From Leptospirales bacterium (GTDB lineage: Bacteria; Spirochaetota; Leptospiria; Leptospirales; Leptonemataceae), in the NCBI GenBank assembly GCA_019694655.1, contig JAIBBN010000002.1, forward strand, positions 1-64,000: DNA of 64,000 nucleotides. The letters are read 5' to 3'. The notes under the pieces were generated by a model. The model was not told where the DNA came from. It worked only from the letters and a program-made list of their open reading frames with translations, and did no database searches. Within the stretch, counting starts at the first letter, position 1; each line of letters starts with the position of its first letter. Of this stretch, positions 38,285 to 46,551 are shown one piece after another. The translations under genes and the position numbers were made by a program.

Positions 38285-39790
38285 GTGCGGCCAGCCTGTA
38301 TTGCGACGACCCTGCTGGCGACGGTCCTTTGCGGATTGCATTCGCTGGGGGCTGACCCCCCCTCGGCTGCGTTTTATTCTGAGAATCGCACTGTGCTGCT
38401 GATGCCGTTGCGCAATGAAAGCGGGCAGAGCGAGCTTGATTATCTGGGCGCGGGCATCGTCCGACTGCTGGCTGGCCGGCTCGAGCGCTCTGTCTTTGTG
38501 CCAGCAGAGGAACGGGAAGCCACATTTCTGGTTCGCAGCGATCGTGGCGCAGCTGGCGGCCCTCGATTTCTTCGTCTGCGCTTGCAGATCAGTGTTGCCG
38601 AAGCCAGTGACGAACTTTACCGGACGCAGCAGTTAGAAAGTCCGGCGCAGCAAGCGCGCCAGCTGCGCGCCGATTATTTGCTGCGCGGCAGCTTTGACTT
38701 TCTGGACGGCGATGCCGAGGCCCCTGCCGACGCTCCGCGCAGCGTCTGGCTGCGCGGACGACCGCTCCGCGTGCGGCTGCAGTTGTTTAACGCACACAAT
38801 GGTGCGATACAAACCATTGAAATACAAAGCACGGTTGAGGATATCTATCGCAGCCTGGGATCAGCTGGCGACAGGCTGGAGTTGATGCTTGCCCAGGGCA
38901 GCGCAGCGTTGCGCGTGGCAACAGCGCAGAGCGGGGCGCTGGTCTATCTGGACGATTTGTTTCTCGGCCGCACGCCGCTGGAAAGTCGCGCCCCTCCCGG
39001 CGACTATGTATTACGCGTCGAGCAGAGCGGAATGAGTCCGGTTGTCCGCCCGATCCGTATTGTCGCCGGCGCTCGTAACGAGCACTTTGTAGAGTTGGTC
39101 CGGACGAGGACGCAGGCAGCCTTGCGCGTAGAAACCGATCCGCCCGGCGCTACCGTCTTTCTCAATCAGGAAAGGATCGGCCAAACGCCGCTGATGCGTC
39201 AGGACTTGCCGGCCGGGACGCATCGATTGCGCATTGAGAAGGACGGGATGCAAACGCTGCTGGTCGGAGTGGAGATGCGCGACGGTAGTTTGGTTGAGGT
39301 TCGCCGCAGTCTTCGCGCTTTGCCGCCGCCGGACGCCAATCCGCACCCGATATTGGACTACAGCTATCTGGACCTTTCGTTCTACTCCGCCCTTGGCGCT
39401 CTGGGCGGCTACGGCGTCTATGTATACTTCGATATACGTAAGGAACGAATTCTGGATCGCAGTCTGGCAGTTTTTCCTTTGCTTGGCATCTGGCAATTGA
39501 ATCAGCAATTTCCAGATGCGCTTTCGGCGGCTTACGGTTATCAGCGGCTGCAAAACGATCAGCGGCGAGCGGATCGGGCAGAGGGCAACGCTCGAATTGG
39601 CGGCGCTCTGGGAATCGTTAGCCTGATAGCCGCAGGCTGGTTTCTGTACGTCGAGTTGAGCTCACTGGATCCGGATGCCAGTGGCGAGCTGCCAGAGTCG
39701 ACGGTCGAGAGCGGCAACTGGCCGGCGCCAGGAGCTGCAAGGGAACTGGACCACGACCTTGTCCAGCTGGGCTGGCAGCTCAGTTTTTAG
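38285..39790 (+). CDS. Exported PEGA-domain protein (501 aa)
   Basis: Starts with a signal sequence (RPACIATTLLATVLCG) that may be a relaxed lipobox at VLC-G. After a 200-residue region with a YLLRGSF block like those of outer-membrane TolB/curli-type N-terminal folds, two PEGA repeats follow: ALVYLDDLFLGRTPL with PPGDYVLRVEQ, and ATVFLNQERIGQTPL with PAGTHRLRIEK. The last 140 residues include two hydrophobic segments (near SFYSALGALGGYGVYVYF and GGALGIVSLIAAGWFLYV), as in Leptospira PEGA proteins. PEGA modules are surface or periplasmic; ligand unknown. GTG 38285 lies 20 bases after the smc stop with a GAAGG upstream. The open frame continues upstream inside smc but that part is not plausible coding. 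Confidence 0.82.
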   Translation: MRPACIATTLLATVLCGLHSLGADPPSAAFYSENRTVLLMPLRNESGQSELDYLGAGIVRLLAGRLERSVFVPAEEREATFLVRSDRGAAGGPRFLRLRLQISVAEASDELYRTQQLESPAQQARQLRADYLLRGSFDFLDGDAEAPADAPRSVWLRGRPLRVRLQLFNAHNGAIQTIEIQSTVEDIYRSLGSAGDRLELMLAQGSAALRVATAQSGALVYLDDLFLGRTPLESRAPPGDYVLRVEQSGMSPVVRPIRIVAGARNEHFVELVRTRTQAALRVETDPPGATVFLNQERIGQTPLMRQDLPAGTHRLRIEKDGMQTLLVGVEMRDGSLVEVRRSLRALPPPDANPHPILDYSYLDLSFYSALGALGGYGVYVYFDIRKERILDRSLAVFPLLGIWQLNQQFPDALSAAYGYQRLQNDQRRADRAEGNARIGGALGIVSLIAAGWFLYVELSSLDPDASGELPESTVESGNWPAPGAARELDHDLVQLGWQLSF

Positions 39791-39854
39791 GCGCCAGGCC
39801 TGGCCCAGCGTAATGCAAGCCGGGATGTGCGCGAGCAAACGTAGCCGTTCGAAC

Positions 39855-40784
39855 TTAAAGGACCCGTGCTTTGGTTCGCGGATGGTCCCTGCGCTCCGGA
39901 TGCTGCGTGAGGGCGTAGACCTGCTTTTCCAGGTATGCAGTCAATTCCTTGGCGGCGCGCTTTTCGTCACCCTGCGGAAATTCGGAGGGTAGAATAGGCT
40001 GACCGATATGATACCTTATGGTTTGTTTGAACAGCCGGCCGCTCAGTACCGACTCGAGAGAGGTAAACTTCCACGAGCCGCTGATGCCGGAGGGAATGAT
40101 GGGGACGCCGGCTCGTATGGCAAGCTTGGCGGTCATTGCTTTGAATGGTCCCATGACCCCCGTTTCAGTGCGCGTGCCTTCTGGAAAGATGGACAACATC
40201 ATGCCTTCTTTGAGCAGATTGACCATGAACTCTTCCAGCTCCTGGTAGTATTCGACTGCGGCGCGCGCGCCGTCGCCGCGAAAATTGCGGATAATCGGAT
40301 GGCCGCCCCACTCCTTTAGCTGTGCGCGGTGCGCCTGACCGTAGACATTCAGCGCCGCTTCGACAATAGGCTTCACTACGTTGAGGCCCGGTAGATTGAG
40401 CGGGGAGCCCTCCCGAAACAGGAAGGATGCAATGTCGCGCTCCGGTTCGAAGAGCTCGGCCTTGCCCAGATAGACAATTTTACGCGGGCTGTGCACGGCC
40501 TGTACCGGTACGTCCACGTAGTCGGTATGATTGCAGACCAGAATCGCGCCGCCTTCCAACGGGATATTTTCCGCGCCGGATACTTCTATATGAAGAAAGA
40601 GATCCAGCAAGGTCCGCATCAAAACGCGAGCCGGTTCCAGGGGCACGGTAAACAAGCGCGCCAGGTCTTCCGGATTGAATGTTTCCTGACTTTCCCGTTC
40701 TTCTTCAGGCATCACAAGGTCCAGACTGGAATCTCCGCCCGGCGCCGCGCCAGGCAAGTTTATTTTCGGAAGCGGCGGAGACAT
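39855..40784 (-). CDS. plsC: 1-acyl-sn-glycerol-3-phosphate acyltransferase, PlsC family (309 aa)
   Basis: Transfers an acyl chain to lysophosphatidic acid or a related lipid acceptor. The catalytic HxxxxD motif is in CNHTDYVDVPV, the glycerophosphate-binding FPEGTRTETG follows about 130 residues later, and GVPIIPSGISG matches the fourth family motif. The N-terminal 50 residues (GGDSSLDLVMPEEERES region) are an acidic extension beyond the usual domain. One hydrophobic stretch around RTLLDLFLHIEVSG could contact the membrane. It is convergent with the PEGA gene and divergent from the following lipoprotein gene. No strong Shine-Dalgarno is visible beyond the GGAG at the start region. Confidence 0.9.
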   Translation of the reverse strand: MSPPLPKINLPGAAPGGDSSLDLVMPEEERESQETFNPEDLARLFTVPLEPARVLMRTLLDLFLHIEVSGAENIPLEGGAILVCNHTDYVDVPVQAVHSPRKIVYLGKAELFEPERDIASFLFREGSPLNLPGLNVVKPIVEAALNVYGQAHRAQLKEWGGHPIIRNFRGDGARAAVEYYQELEEFMVNLLKEGMMLSIFPEGTRTETGVMGPFKAMTAKLAIRAGVPIIPSGISGSWKFTSLESVLSGRLFKQTIRYHIGQPILPSEFPQGDEKRAAKELTAYLEKQVYALTQHPERRDHPRTKARVL

Positions 40785-40867
40785 CGGCCACTCCGATCCT
40801 TGCTCGATCGGACAGAAACCTGCTGAAAGGGGTTGCCCGACGCAGGCATTCTGAGGGACTGAACGCC

Positions 40868-41455
40868 ATGATCCAGCGCGCCCCGGCTCGCACCCAAATC
40901 CGGCATCGGCCAGGCTTGCTTCTGGCGGCGCTCTGCCTGGCGCCGCTCCTGAGTCTGCCAGGTTGCAAGCGCGCCGATTCTGGCGACCGGCAGCGAGGGC
41001 CCGTGCTGGACTTGCGCCAGGCCCTGCACGGGGTCTGGATTGGAAAAGCCCAGCTTTTTGACCGTAGCGGCGACTTGCGCGAGGTCATACTTCGCACCCG
41101 CCGCTGTGGAAGCGGGCCGGCGGCGCTGAGCGGCGTCTGCCAGGAAGAGCGTAGTTACCTCTACGCCGATCGCAAGGAAAGCGGCGCCTTGCAATGGTCG
41201 GCTCGCTATCAGGCTGATTTCCTGGCCCAGATTCAGTGGACCCAGGACGGGATGAATCAGGCCGGCGATTTGATTGGTTCGACCCTGCTGGTCTCCGGGG
41301 ATACGCGCACTCCTCTGATGGCGGATCGTATCGTTCACAGCCAGCGGCGGCTCATTCAGCTTCCGGACGGTTCCTTGCTGGAGATTGAAGATTTCAGCTC
41401 TTTTGGCATCGCGCGCGGTCGGATGGTAACCCAATGGCAGCAGCCGGCGCCCTGA
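40868..41455 (+). CDS. Putative lipoprotein (195 aa)
   Basis: Residues 1-33 form a signal peptide ending in a lipobox (LLSLPGC), followed by charged sequence, so it is predicted to be lipidated and membrane-bound. The mature 160 residues are not recognised; two Cys residues (RRCGSGP and GVCQEER) might form a disulphide. ATG 40868 has GAGG about ten bases upstream. The coding frame is open further upstream into the region antisense to plsC, but those residues do not look like a protein start. Its last 22 bases overlap the glpX start. Confidence 0.78.
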   Translation: MIQRAPARTQIRHRPGLLLAALCLAPLLSLPGCKRADSGDRQRGPVLDLRQALHGVWIGKAQLFDRSGDLREVILRTRRCGSGPAALSGVCQEERSYLYADRKESGALQWSARYQADFLAQIQWTQDGMNQAGDLIGSTLLVSGDTRTPLMADRIVHSQRRLIQLPDGSLLEIEDFSSFGIARGRMVTQWQQPAP

Positions 41456-42438
41456 ACGACTTACAAAAGCTGGGCCTCGAGCTGGCCGGCGTTACGGAGG
41501 CCGCCGCCCGTGCGGTAATGCCGCTTTCCGGGAAGGGGGACAAGCACTCCGCGGACCGCATTGCCGTGGAATGCATGCGCCATCGTCTGAATGAGTTGGA
41601 TCGCAATTTTCATATTGTACTGGGCGAAGGAGAAAAGGACGAGGCGCCCATGCTATTTGCCGGGGAACGCCTTGGACGCAGAGCGCAGGCCGGGGCCAGC
41701 GACCAGATCGATTTAATCGTAGATCCTTTAGAATGCACAACTAATTTCGCGCGGGGCCTGCCCGATTCCATGAGCGTTGTGCTGGCTTCAAGCGCTGGCA
41801 GTATTCAGGCGACGCCAGGCACTTACATGCAACAGCTGCTGGTTCCGCCGGCCGCGGCTGCTCTGCTCGATGGGGCTCTGGACCTGGACGCTCCGCCGCA
41901 GCTCGTTCTGCAACAGGTAGCCGACGCTCTGGGCCTGAAGCCGACCGACCTCTGTGTGGCGGTCCAGGATCGACCTCGTCATGAGCCTTTGATTGCAGCG
42001 CTGCGGGCTGCCGGCGGCGGCGTATCCTTAATCGAATCGGGAAGTATCAGCGCCGCTGTGGAAATTCTTCGCGGCAGCGGTCGCTTGCACATGCTTTATG
42101 GCGTCTTCGGGGCGCCGGAGGGCGTGGTGATCGCCTTTCTGGCGCGCGAAACAGGCGCTGGCTTTCTGGGCCGCATGGCGCCACACAATGAAAGCGCTGC
42201 AGCGGAATGTCGTGCGCTTGGACTGGAAGGCCGCCAATTGCATGAAAGAGATTTGGTGCGCGCGGACGGAGTGATTGCGATGTCGGGCATCCATGGCTCT
42301 GCAGTTTTGCCCGGCGTTGCGATTCATCGTCGAGAAGGGGGGCTGAGTCACGACGTGCATACCCTGGTCTGGACGCCTGGCCAGGTCCTGAGGCTTCTCC
42401 ATCGCGACGGGCGCTCCGTCGATCAGGCCAGCATTTGA
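41434..42438 (+). CDS. glpX: Class II fructose-1,6-bisphosphatase GlpX (334 aa)
   Basis: Dephosphorylates fructose-1,6-bisphosphate in gluconeogenesis. Family blocks are KGDKHSADRIAVECM, FHIVLGEGEKDEAPM, LIVDPLECTTNFARG, YGVFGAPEGVV and MSGIHGSAVLPGV. In GlpX proteins the third block normally reads D-P-I/L-E/D-G-T; here the Gly is Cys (DPLECT), an unusual change close to the metal site, so activity should be tested. ATG 41434 lies within the 3' end of the lipoprotein gene. Its TGA overlaps the flippase ATG by one base. Length matches the family. Confidence 0.9.
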   Translation: MAAAGALNDLQKLGLELAGVTEAAARAVMPLSGKGDKHSADRIAVECMRHRLNELDRNFHIVLGEGEKDEAPMLFAGERLGRRAQAGASDQIDLIVDPLECTTNFARGLPDSMSVVLASSAGSIQATPGTYMQQLLVPPAAAALLDGALDLDAPPQLVLQQVADALGLKPTDLCVAVQDRPRHEPLIAALRAAGGGVSLIESGSISAAVEILRGSGRLHMLYGVFGAPEGVVIAFLARETGAGFLGRMAPHNESAAAECRALGLEGRQLHERDLVRADGVIAMSGIHGSAVLPGVAIHRREGGLSHDVHTLVWTPGQVLRLLHRDGRSVDQASI

Positions 42439-43799
42439 TGGCGGACAGGGAGACCGTACCGGCCCTGGCGATTGCCAATTTGAGCCGAGCGGCATTTGTG
42501 TTCGCCGGGCGAACGATCAATCCGCTGGTTGCCATTATCTTTTCGCTGGCTTCGACGCGACTCCTTACTATTGAAGAAGCTGGCATCTACTCCTGGGCCC
42601 TGGCTCGCATCTTCGTGGTACAGGCCTTCGCTGAAGCTGGATTGCAGCTTTCGCTGGTACGTTTTCTGGCGCCGGCAGTGCAGCGCGGCGACCAGCGCGT
42701 CGTACGCGCTATCCTGCGCGCCTCGGCAGCGCTCAAGATTGCCGCATTTGTTTTTGCGGCCGCGCTTGCCTTGCTGTATACCGGCGGCGTCGCGCTGAGC
42801 TCCTACGTTTCCGTTCCCGGAATGGCTTTTGAACTGATGGCCGCGTCGCACCCGGACCGCATTGCCCTGGCCTGGTTGATTCTTCTGGGCGGCGCCGGCC
42901 TGGGCCTCCTGACTTACCTCGATTCCATTCTCGTAGCGCACGAATTCTATTCGCGGCTGTCGCTGTGGCTGCCGGTTGTTGGCTTGTTGCGCATCTTCCT
43001 GCTGGCTGCGCTGGTTGTTGGCGATGGAGGCAATTTGCGCGCCGAGCATCTGCTCTATGCCTTTGCCCTGGGGCCTTACCTCGCCTCCTTTGCTTTCTTT
43101 TTCTTTTTTCCGGCGGATCATTTCCTTGGCGCTCCGCCAGCTGCCGAATGGCGTCCGTGGATCTTGCAGTTGCTGCGCTTCAACGTGTGGACGCTTGCCG
43201 CTGCCTTTCTGGCCATCCTTGCCGAATGGATGGAGCCCCTGATCATTACGCGCGCCAGCGACAACGGCCTGTTTGGCGCGGCGCGCATGCCGCTGCAGGG
43301 GTTCTTGATCTTGCTTGCCACTCTCTCCACAATGCTGCTGCCAAGACTGGCGCGACTGCAAAGCGCCGATGAGTACCGTACCTTTTTTCTACGATTTTAT
43401 CCGTGGCTGGCCGCAGCCGCCGTGTTGTTCTTGCCCGGCTTCTGGATCGTTCCATGGTTCATCCTCTGGTGGAACGGACCGGACTATTTACAGTCGGTAA
43501 CGGTATTCTATATCCTTTTTCCTAATTTCATATTGCGCATTTATTTTGCGCCGCTGGGGGTCGCGCTCTTTGCGCTGAATCAGCCGCGACTCATCGCAAT
43601 CGAGGCAGGACTGCGAATGTTCGGCGGTCTGGTCTTCAACCTGATTCTCTATCGTGAGTTTGGAATTCAAGGGGCCGCCTGGGCCAGTCTCCTGGGCCAG
43701 GCCTGCGGATGGCTGTTCTTACTCTTTTGCTACCGCCAGTTTTTCTTGAGCGGCCGCTTTCCGTTTGCACCCACAGGGGAGGCGCGTAACATCGTGTAG
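42438..43799 (+). CDS. Polysaccharide flippase, MATE/Wzx-like membrane protein (453 aa)
   Basis: An integral membrane protein with about twelve to fourteen hydrophobic segments, and basic loops between them, in the arrangement of polysaccharide flippases of the MOP superfamily. The opening FVFAGRTINPLVAIIFSLASTRLLT followed by a GIYSWALAR-type motif matches the family's N-terminal blocks. It probably moves lipid-linked sugar or cell-envelope precursors across the inner membrane; the substrate is not readable. It starts at ATG 42438, one base overlapping the glpX stop. The penicillin-binding protein gene follows 20 bases downstream, so a cell-envelope role is plausible. No glycosyltransferases are adjacent. 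Confidence 0.85.
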   Translation: MADRETVPALAIANLSRAAFVFAGRTINPLVAIIFSLASTRLLTIEEAGIYSWALARIFVVQAFAEAGLQLSLVRFLAPAVQRGDQRVVRAILRASAALKIAAFVFAAALALLYTGGVALSSYVSVPGMAFELMAASHPDRIALAWLILLGGAGLGLLTYLDSILVAHEFYSRLSLWLPVVGLLRIFLLAALVVGDGGNLRAEHLLYAFALGPYLASFAFFFFFPADHFLGAPPAAEWRPWILQLLRFNVWTLAAAFLAILAEWMEPLIITRASDNGLFGAARMPLQGFLILLATLSTMLLPRLARLQSADEYRTFFLRFYPWLAAAAVLFLPGFWIVPWFILWWNGPDYLQSVTVFYILFPNFILRIYFAPLGVALFALNQPRLIAIEAGLRMFGGLVFNLILYREFGIQGAAWASLLGQACGWLFLLFCYRQFFLSGRFPFAPTGEARNIV

Positions 43800-43819
43800 G
43801 CGGGGGCCCGAGGCAAGTG

Positions 43820-46330
43820 ATGCAGCAGAAGATTTCGGCAGAGGCGCGCTACCGCGCCGGGCTCTTCGGTCCTCCAGGGCGAAGCGGACTGCTCTCGCGC
43901 GTGATCTTTCATGGGTTTTCCAGATACTGGCGGCGGCTGCTGGGAGAGCGCGACGATGCCGCTCTGCTGCGAGCAGCAGCAGCGCTGGCTGGCTGCTTCG
44001 CTGCCGCCGGCGTATTAATCGCAGCCACGCCTGCTGATTTCTTTTTGGTCTGGCGCTATGACCGCTACGACGAGCCTTCCATAGTCTATGCCTTGAACTC
44101 GGAGGGGAAATACGAACCAATTGCCGAGTACTACCAGCACGCGCGTCGAGTCATTGAGCTTCCGGCCGCCGGTCCCAGCGGCCTTGATTCTAAGGTAGTA
44201 CGTTGCTTTCTGGCAACGGAGGACAATGATTTCTTCTACCATCCGGGCGTCGATATGCAGGGAATTCTGCGCGCCATGGCGGTGAACTTGCTGGCGGGCG
44301 AGGTCAAGGAGGGCGCCAGTACCATTACTCAGCAGGTTGCACGCCTGCGTTTTCTTAACGCTGATCGCAGTTTGGTGCGCAAGGTGCGCGAGGCATTTAT
44401 CGCAACCCTGTTCGAGCTGCGTTACGACAAGCGTCGCATCATGGAAATCTACTTGAATACGGTACCGCTGGGAATGGGCGCATATGGCGTGGAAGCGGCC
44501 AGTCAGTTCTATTTTGGGAAGAGCTACGATCAATTGAGCTGGGGAGAGGCGGCGGTACTGGCCTCAATGACCACCAGGCCGGAGGAATTCAGTCCTTTCA
44601 AGAATCCGCAGGCCTCCATTCGCAAGGTCCGGATCGTTTTTGCCAAGCTTGTGGAAAGCGGCTATCTCAGCGCTGCTGAGGCGGAATCGGAGTTTCGCCA
44701 GCTGGACCAGAATTTTTATGCAACGCTGGATCGCTCGCCCAATGATAGCGCCTTCAACCAGAGGTTGAATCGGTTTCCATATGTAACAGAATATGTACGC
44801 CAGATGCTTCTGCCGAGACTTGGCAGCCGGCTTTACACCGGCGGCTATCGGATCTATACTACCATCCAGATCGATCATCAGGAGGCCGCCGACCAGACCT
44901 TCTCGCCCTTCCTGCGTCAGCAGACTGAGAGCCGCCGCCGGCCGCCTTTTCGCAATTTTGACGCCTTCGATCGCGAATTCAGCGAGCTGGCCAGCTGGAA
45001 CAGCGCACTGTTTGGCGCCGCGCCCTTTCGCAGCCGAATCAGCCGCGATGAACGCCAGCTTATGCGCGGCTTTGTGGAGGAAATGCAGTCGCAACTGGAA
45101 ATGCTCAGCGGGCTTAGCGGCGACGCCAATATCTTGCGGGCGCTGGAATTTTATGGCAGCGAGGGGGTTGAAGCCGTGGAAGAGGTGCAGCCCGTCGAGG
45201 GCGCCCTGATCAGTATTCGACCCTACAGCGGCGAGATCACAGCCATGGTTGGCGGATCTGGATTTGCGCCGCGTAACCAGCAGCTGCGGTTCGTTCGCGC
45301 CCGCCGGCAGCCTGGATCCGCTTTCAAGCCGCTGATCTACGCTTCGGCCATTGAGTATGGCGGAACCCATGCCGATGCACGGTTGCGTTTGACAGCGTCC
45401 ACATTGATTGATGATTCGCCGGTGACTTTCGTCGGTCAGGATCTCTCCGAGTACTCGCCGGAAAACTACAGCGGCGACTATGCAGGCTTGATTCGCTTGC
45501 GTCAGGCGCTTACACTCTCCAAGAACGCCGTCGCCGTGCGTGTCTACGAACAGGTTGGACCGGGCGCAATCAATCCGACGGCTGAAAAGCTGCTGCAGAT
45601 GGATGAAGCAACGCCGCGACGTCGGCTGCCGCGCGAGGCGGCTGTTGCTCTTGGGAGCTACGCAGTGACGCCGCTGGAAATGGCCAGGGCCTATGCAGTT
45701 TTTGCCTCCAATGGACGGCAGGTGCGTCCCTATTCGATCAGCTATGTAAGCGGGCCGGAAGGCGACATCATCCTCGACAATCGCGATGAGCGTCAGGAGC
45801 AGGGCGGTCGCCAGGTAGTTTCCCCAGGCGTCGCGCAAATCATGACGTCTATGTTGCAGGACGTAGTCGCCAGTGGAACAGGTCGCGGCGCAAGCCTGCC
45901 AGGCAGAGCTGCTGCGGGTAAGACCGGTACTACGAACCGCGGTACCAATGCCTGGTTTGTTGGCTATACGCCGGAGCTGGTCACCGCCATGTATGTTGGT
46001 TTCGACAATCCGATGAGCCTTGGTTCGGCGGCGACTGGCGGCGGACTGGCGGCGCCGGTCTGGGGTCGGTATATGAGTCGTGCGTTGCGGCATGAAGCCG
46101 TCCGTGCCTTCTCGTTTCCCGGTTCAAACGTAGTGCAGGTGAATGTCTGTGAAGCAACCGGGATGTTGCCTGGACCATCCTGTCCGGAAACCCTGAGCGA
46201 AATTTTTCTCCCCGGTACGCAACCTACCTCTGTGGGCGAAGAGGAAACTGCAGAAAGCGGCGCCGTGCGACGTCCGCCGGCCCTGCACAACGATGAAGGC
46301 AGCATTTTTCGTGAGGACGAACTCCGCTAA
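43820..46330 (+). CDS. Class A penicillin-binding protein (836 aa)
   Basis: A bifunctional peptidoglycan synthase. A membrane anchor near residues 48-78 precedes the GT51 glycosyltransferase domain (TEDNDFFYHPGVD with the catalytic Glu, EGASTITQQVAR, RKVREAFIA, NTVPLGMGAYGVE). The transpeptidase domain has SAFK in RQPGSAFKPLIY, SKN in TLSKNAVAV, and KTG in GKTGTTNRGTNAWFVGYTPE. It is expected to build the spirochaete cell wall in the periplasm. ATG 43820 has GAGG about six bases upstream. The C-terminal tail is rich in acidic residues. A weak hairpin and T-run sit downstream at 46445-46475. Confidence 0.95.
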   Translation: MQQKISAEARYRAGLFGPPGRSGLLSRVIFHGFSRYWRRLLGERDDAALLRAAAALAGCFAAAGVLIAATPADFFLVWRYDRYDEPSIVYALNSEGKYEPIAEYYQHARRVIELPAAGPSGLDSKVVRCFLATEDNDFFYHPGVDMQGILRAMAVNLLAGEVKEGASTITQQVARLRFLNADRSLVRKVREAFIATLFELRYDKRRIMEIYLNTVPLGMGAYGVEAASQFYFGKSYDQLSWGEAAVLASMTTRPEEFSPFKNPQASIRKVRIVFAKLVESGYLSAAEAESEFRQLDQNFYATLDRSPNDSAFNQRLNRFPYVTEYVRQMLLPRLGSRLYTGGYRIYTTIQIDHQEAADQTFSPFLRQQTESRRRPPFRNFDAFDREFSELASWNSALFGAAPFRSRISRDERQLMRGFVEEMQSQLEMLSGLSGDANILRALEFYGSEGVEAVEEVQPVEGALISIRPYSGEITAMVGGSGFAPRNQQLRFVRARRQPGSAFKPLIYASAIEYGGTHADARLRLTASTLIDDSPVTFVGQDLSEYSPENYSGDYAGLIRLRQALTLSKNAVAVRVYEQVGPGAINPTAEKLLQMDEATPRRRLPREAAVALGSYAVTPLEMARAYAVFASNGRQVRPYSISYVSGPEGDIILDNRDERQEQGGRQVVSPGVAQIMTSMLQDVVASGTGRGASLPGRAAAGKTGTTNRGTNAWFVGYTPELVTAMYVGFDNPMSLGSAATGGGLAAPVWGRYMSRALRHEAVRAFSFPGSNVVQVNVCEATGMLPGPSCPETLSEIFLPGTQPTSVGEEETAESGAVRRPPALHNDEGSIFREDELR

Positions 46331-46444
46331 TCTGTCGCCGGCCAAAGCTTCACTGGTCGCGCCCAGGTTCGAGGGCGCCTGATAAACGAGCACTGCAATC
46401 TTCTGGGAATTATGTTCCCTGTTTTCGCTTTTTTTCGCTGCAAA

Positions 46445-46475
46445 GGGCGTCGGACGCTTGCCAAGGGTTTTTTTT
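46445..46475 (+). terminator. Possible weak terminator after the penicillin-binding protein gene
   Basis: A short GC-rich pairing (GCGT/ACGC with extra GGC/GCC pairs across a bulge, about 46446-46462) is followed after a few bases by a run of eight T (46468-46475). The stem is weak, so this is only a suggestion. It lies between the penicillin-binding protein and cfpA. Confidence 0.35.
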
Positions 46476-46502
46476 GTTGTAAAACCAGGGCCGGCCGATA
46501 AC
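46474..46502 (+). promoter_or_regulatory. Possible sigma-70-like promoter of cfpA
   Basis: TTGTTG (46474-46479) and GATAAC (46497-46502) are separated by 17 bases, and the coding start lies 50 bases further. Matches to the consensus are three of six and four of six. The 222-base leader, the strong ribosome site and the downstream terminator make an independent promoter likely somewhere in this region. Confidence 0.35.
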
Positions 46503-46551
46503 CCTTTGCAGTCACCCCTCTTCATCGACGGAGCTATTCGGAGGCTATACA

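Noticed and set aside
44564-46093. 509-codon open frame on the minus strand opposite the penicillin-binding protein
   Set aside because: The plus strand encodes all glycosyltransferase and transpeptidase motifs; long antisense frames are common at this GC content.
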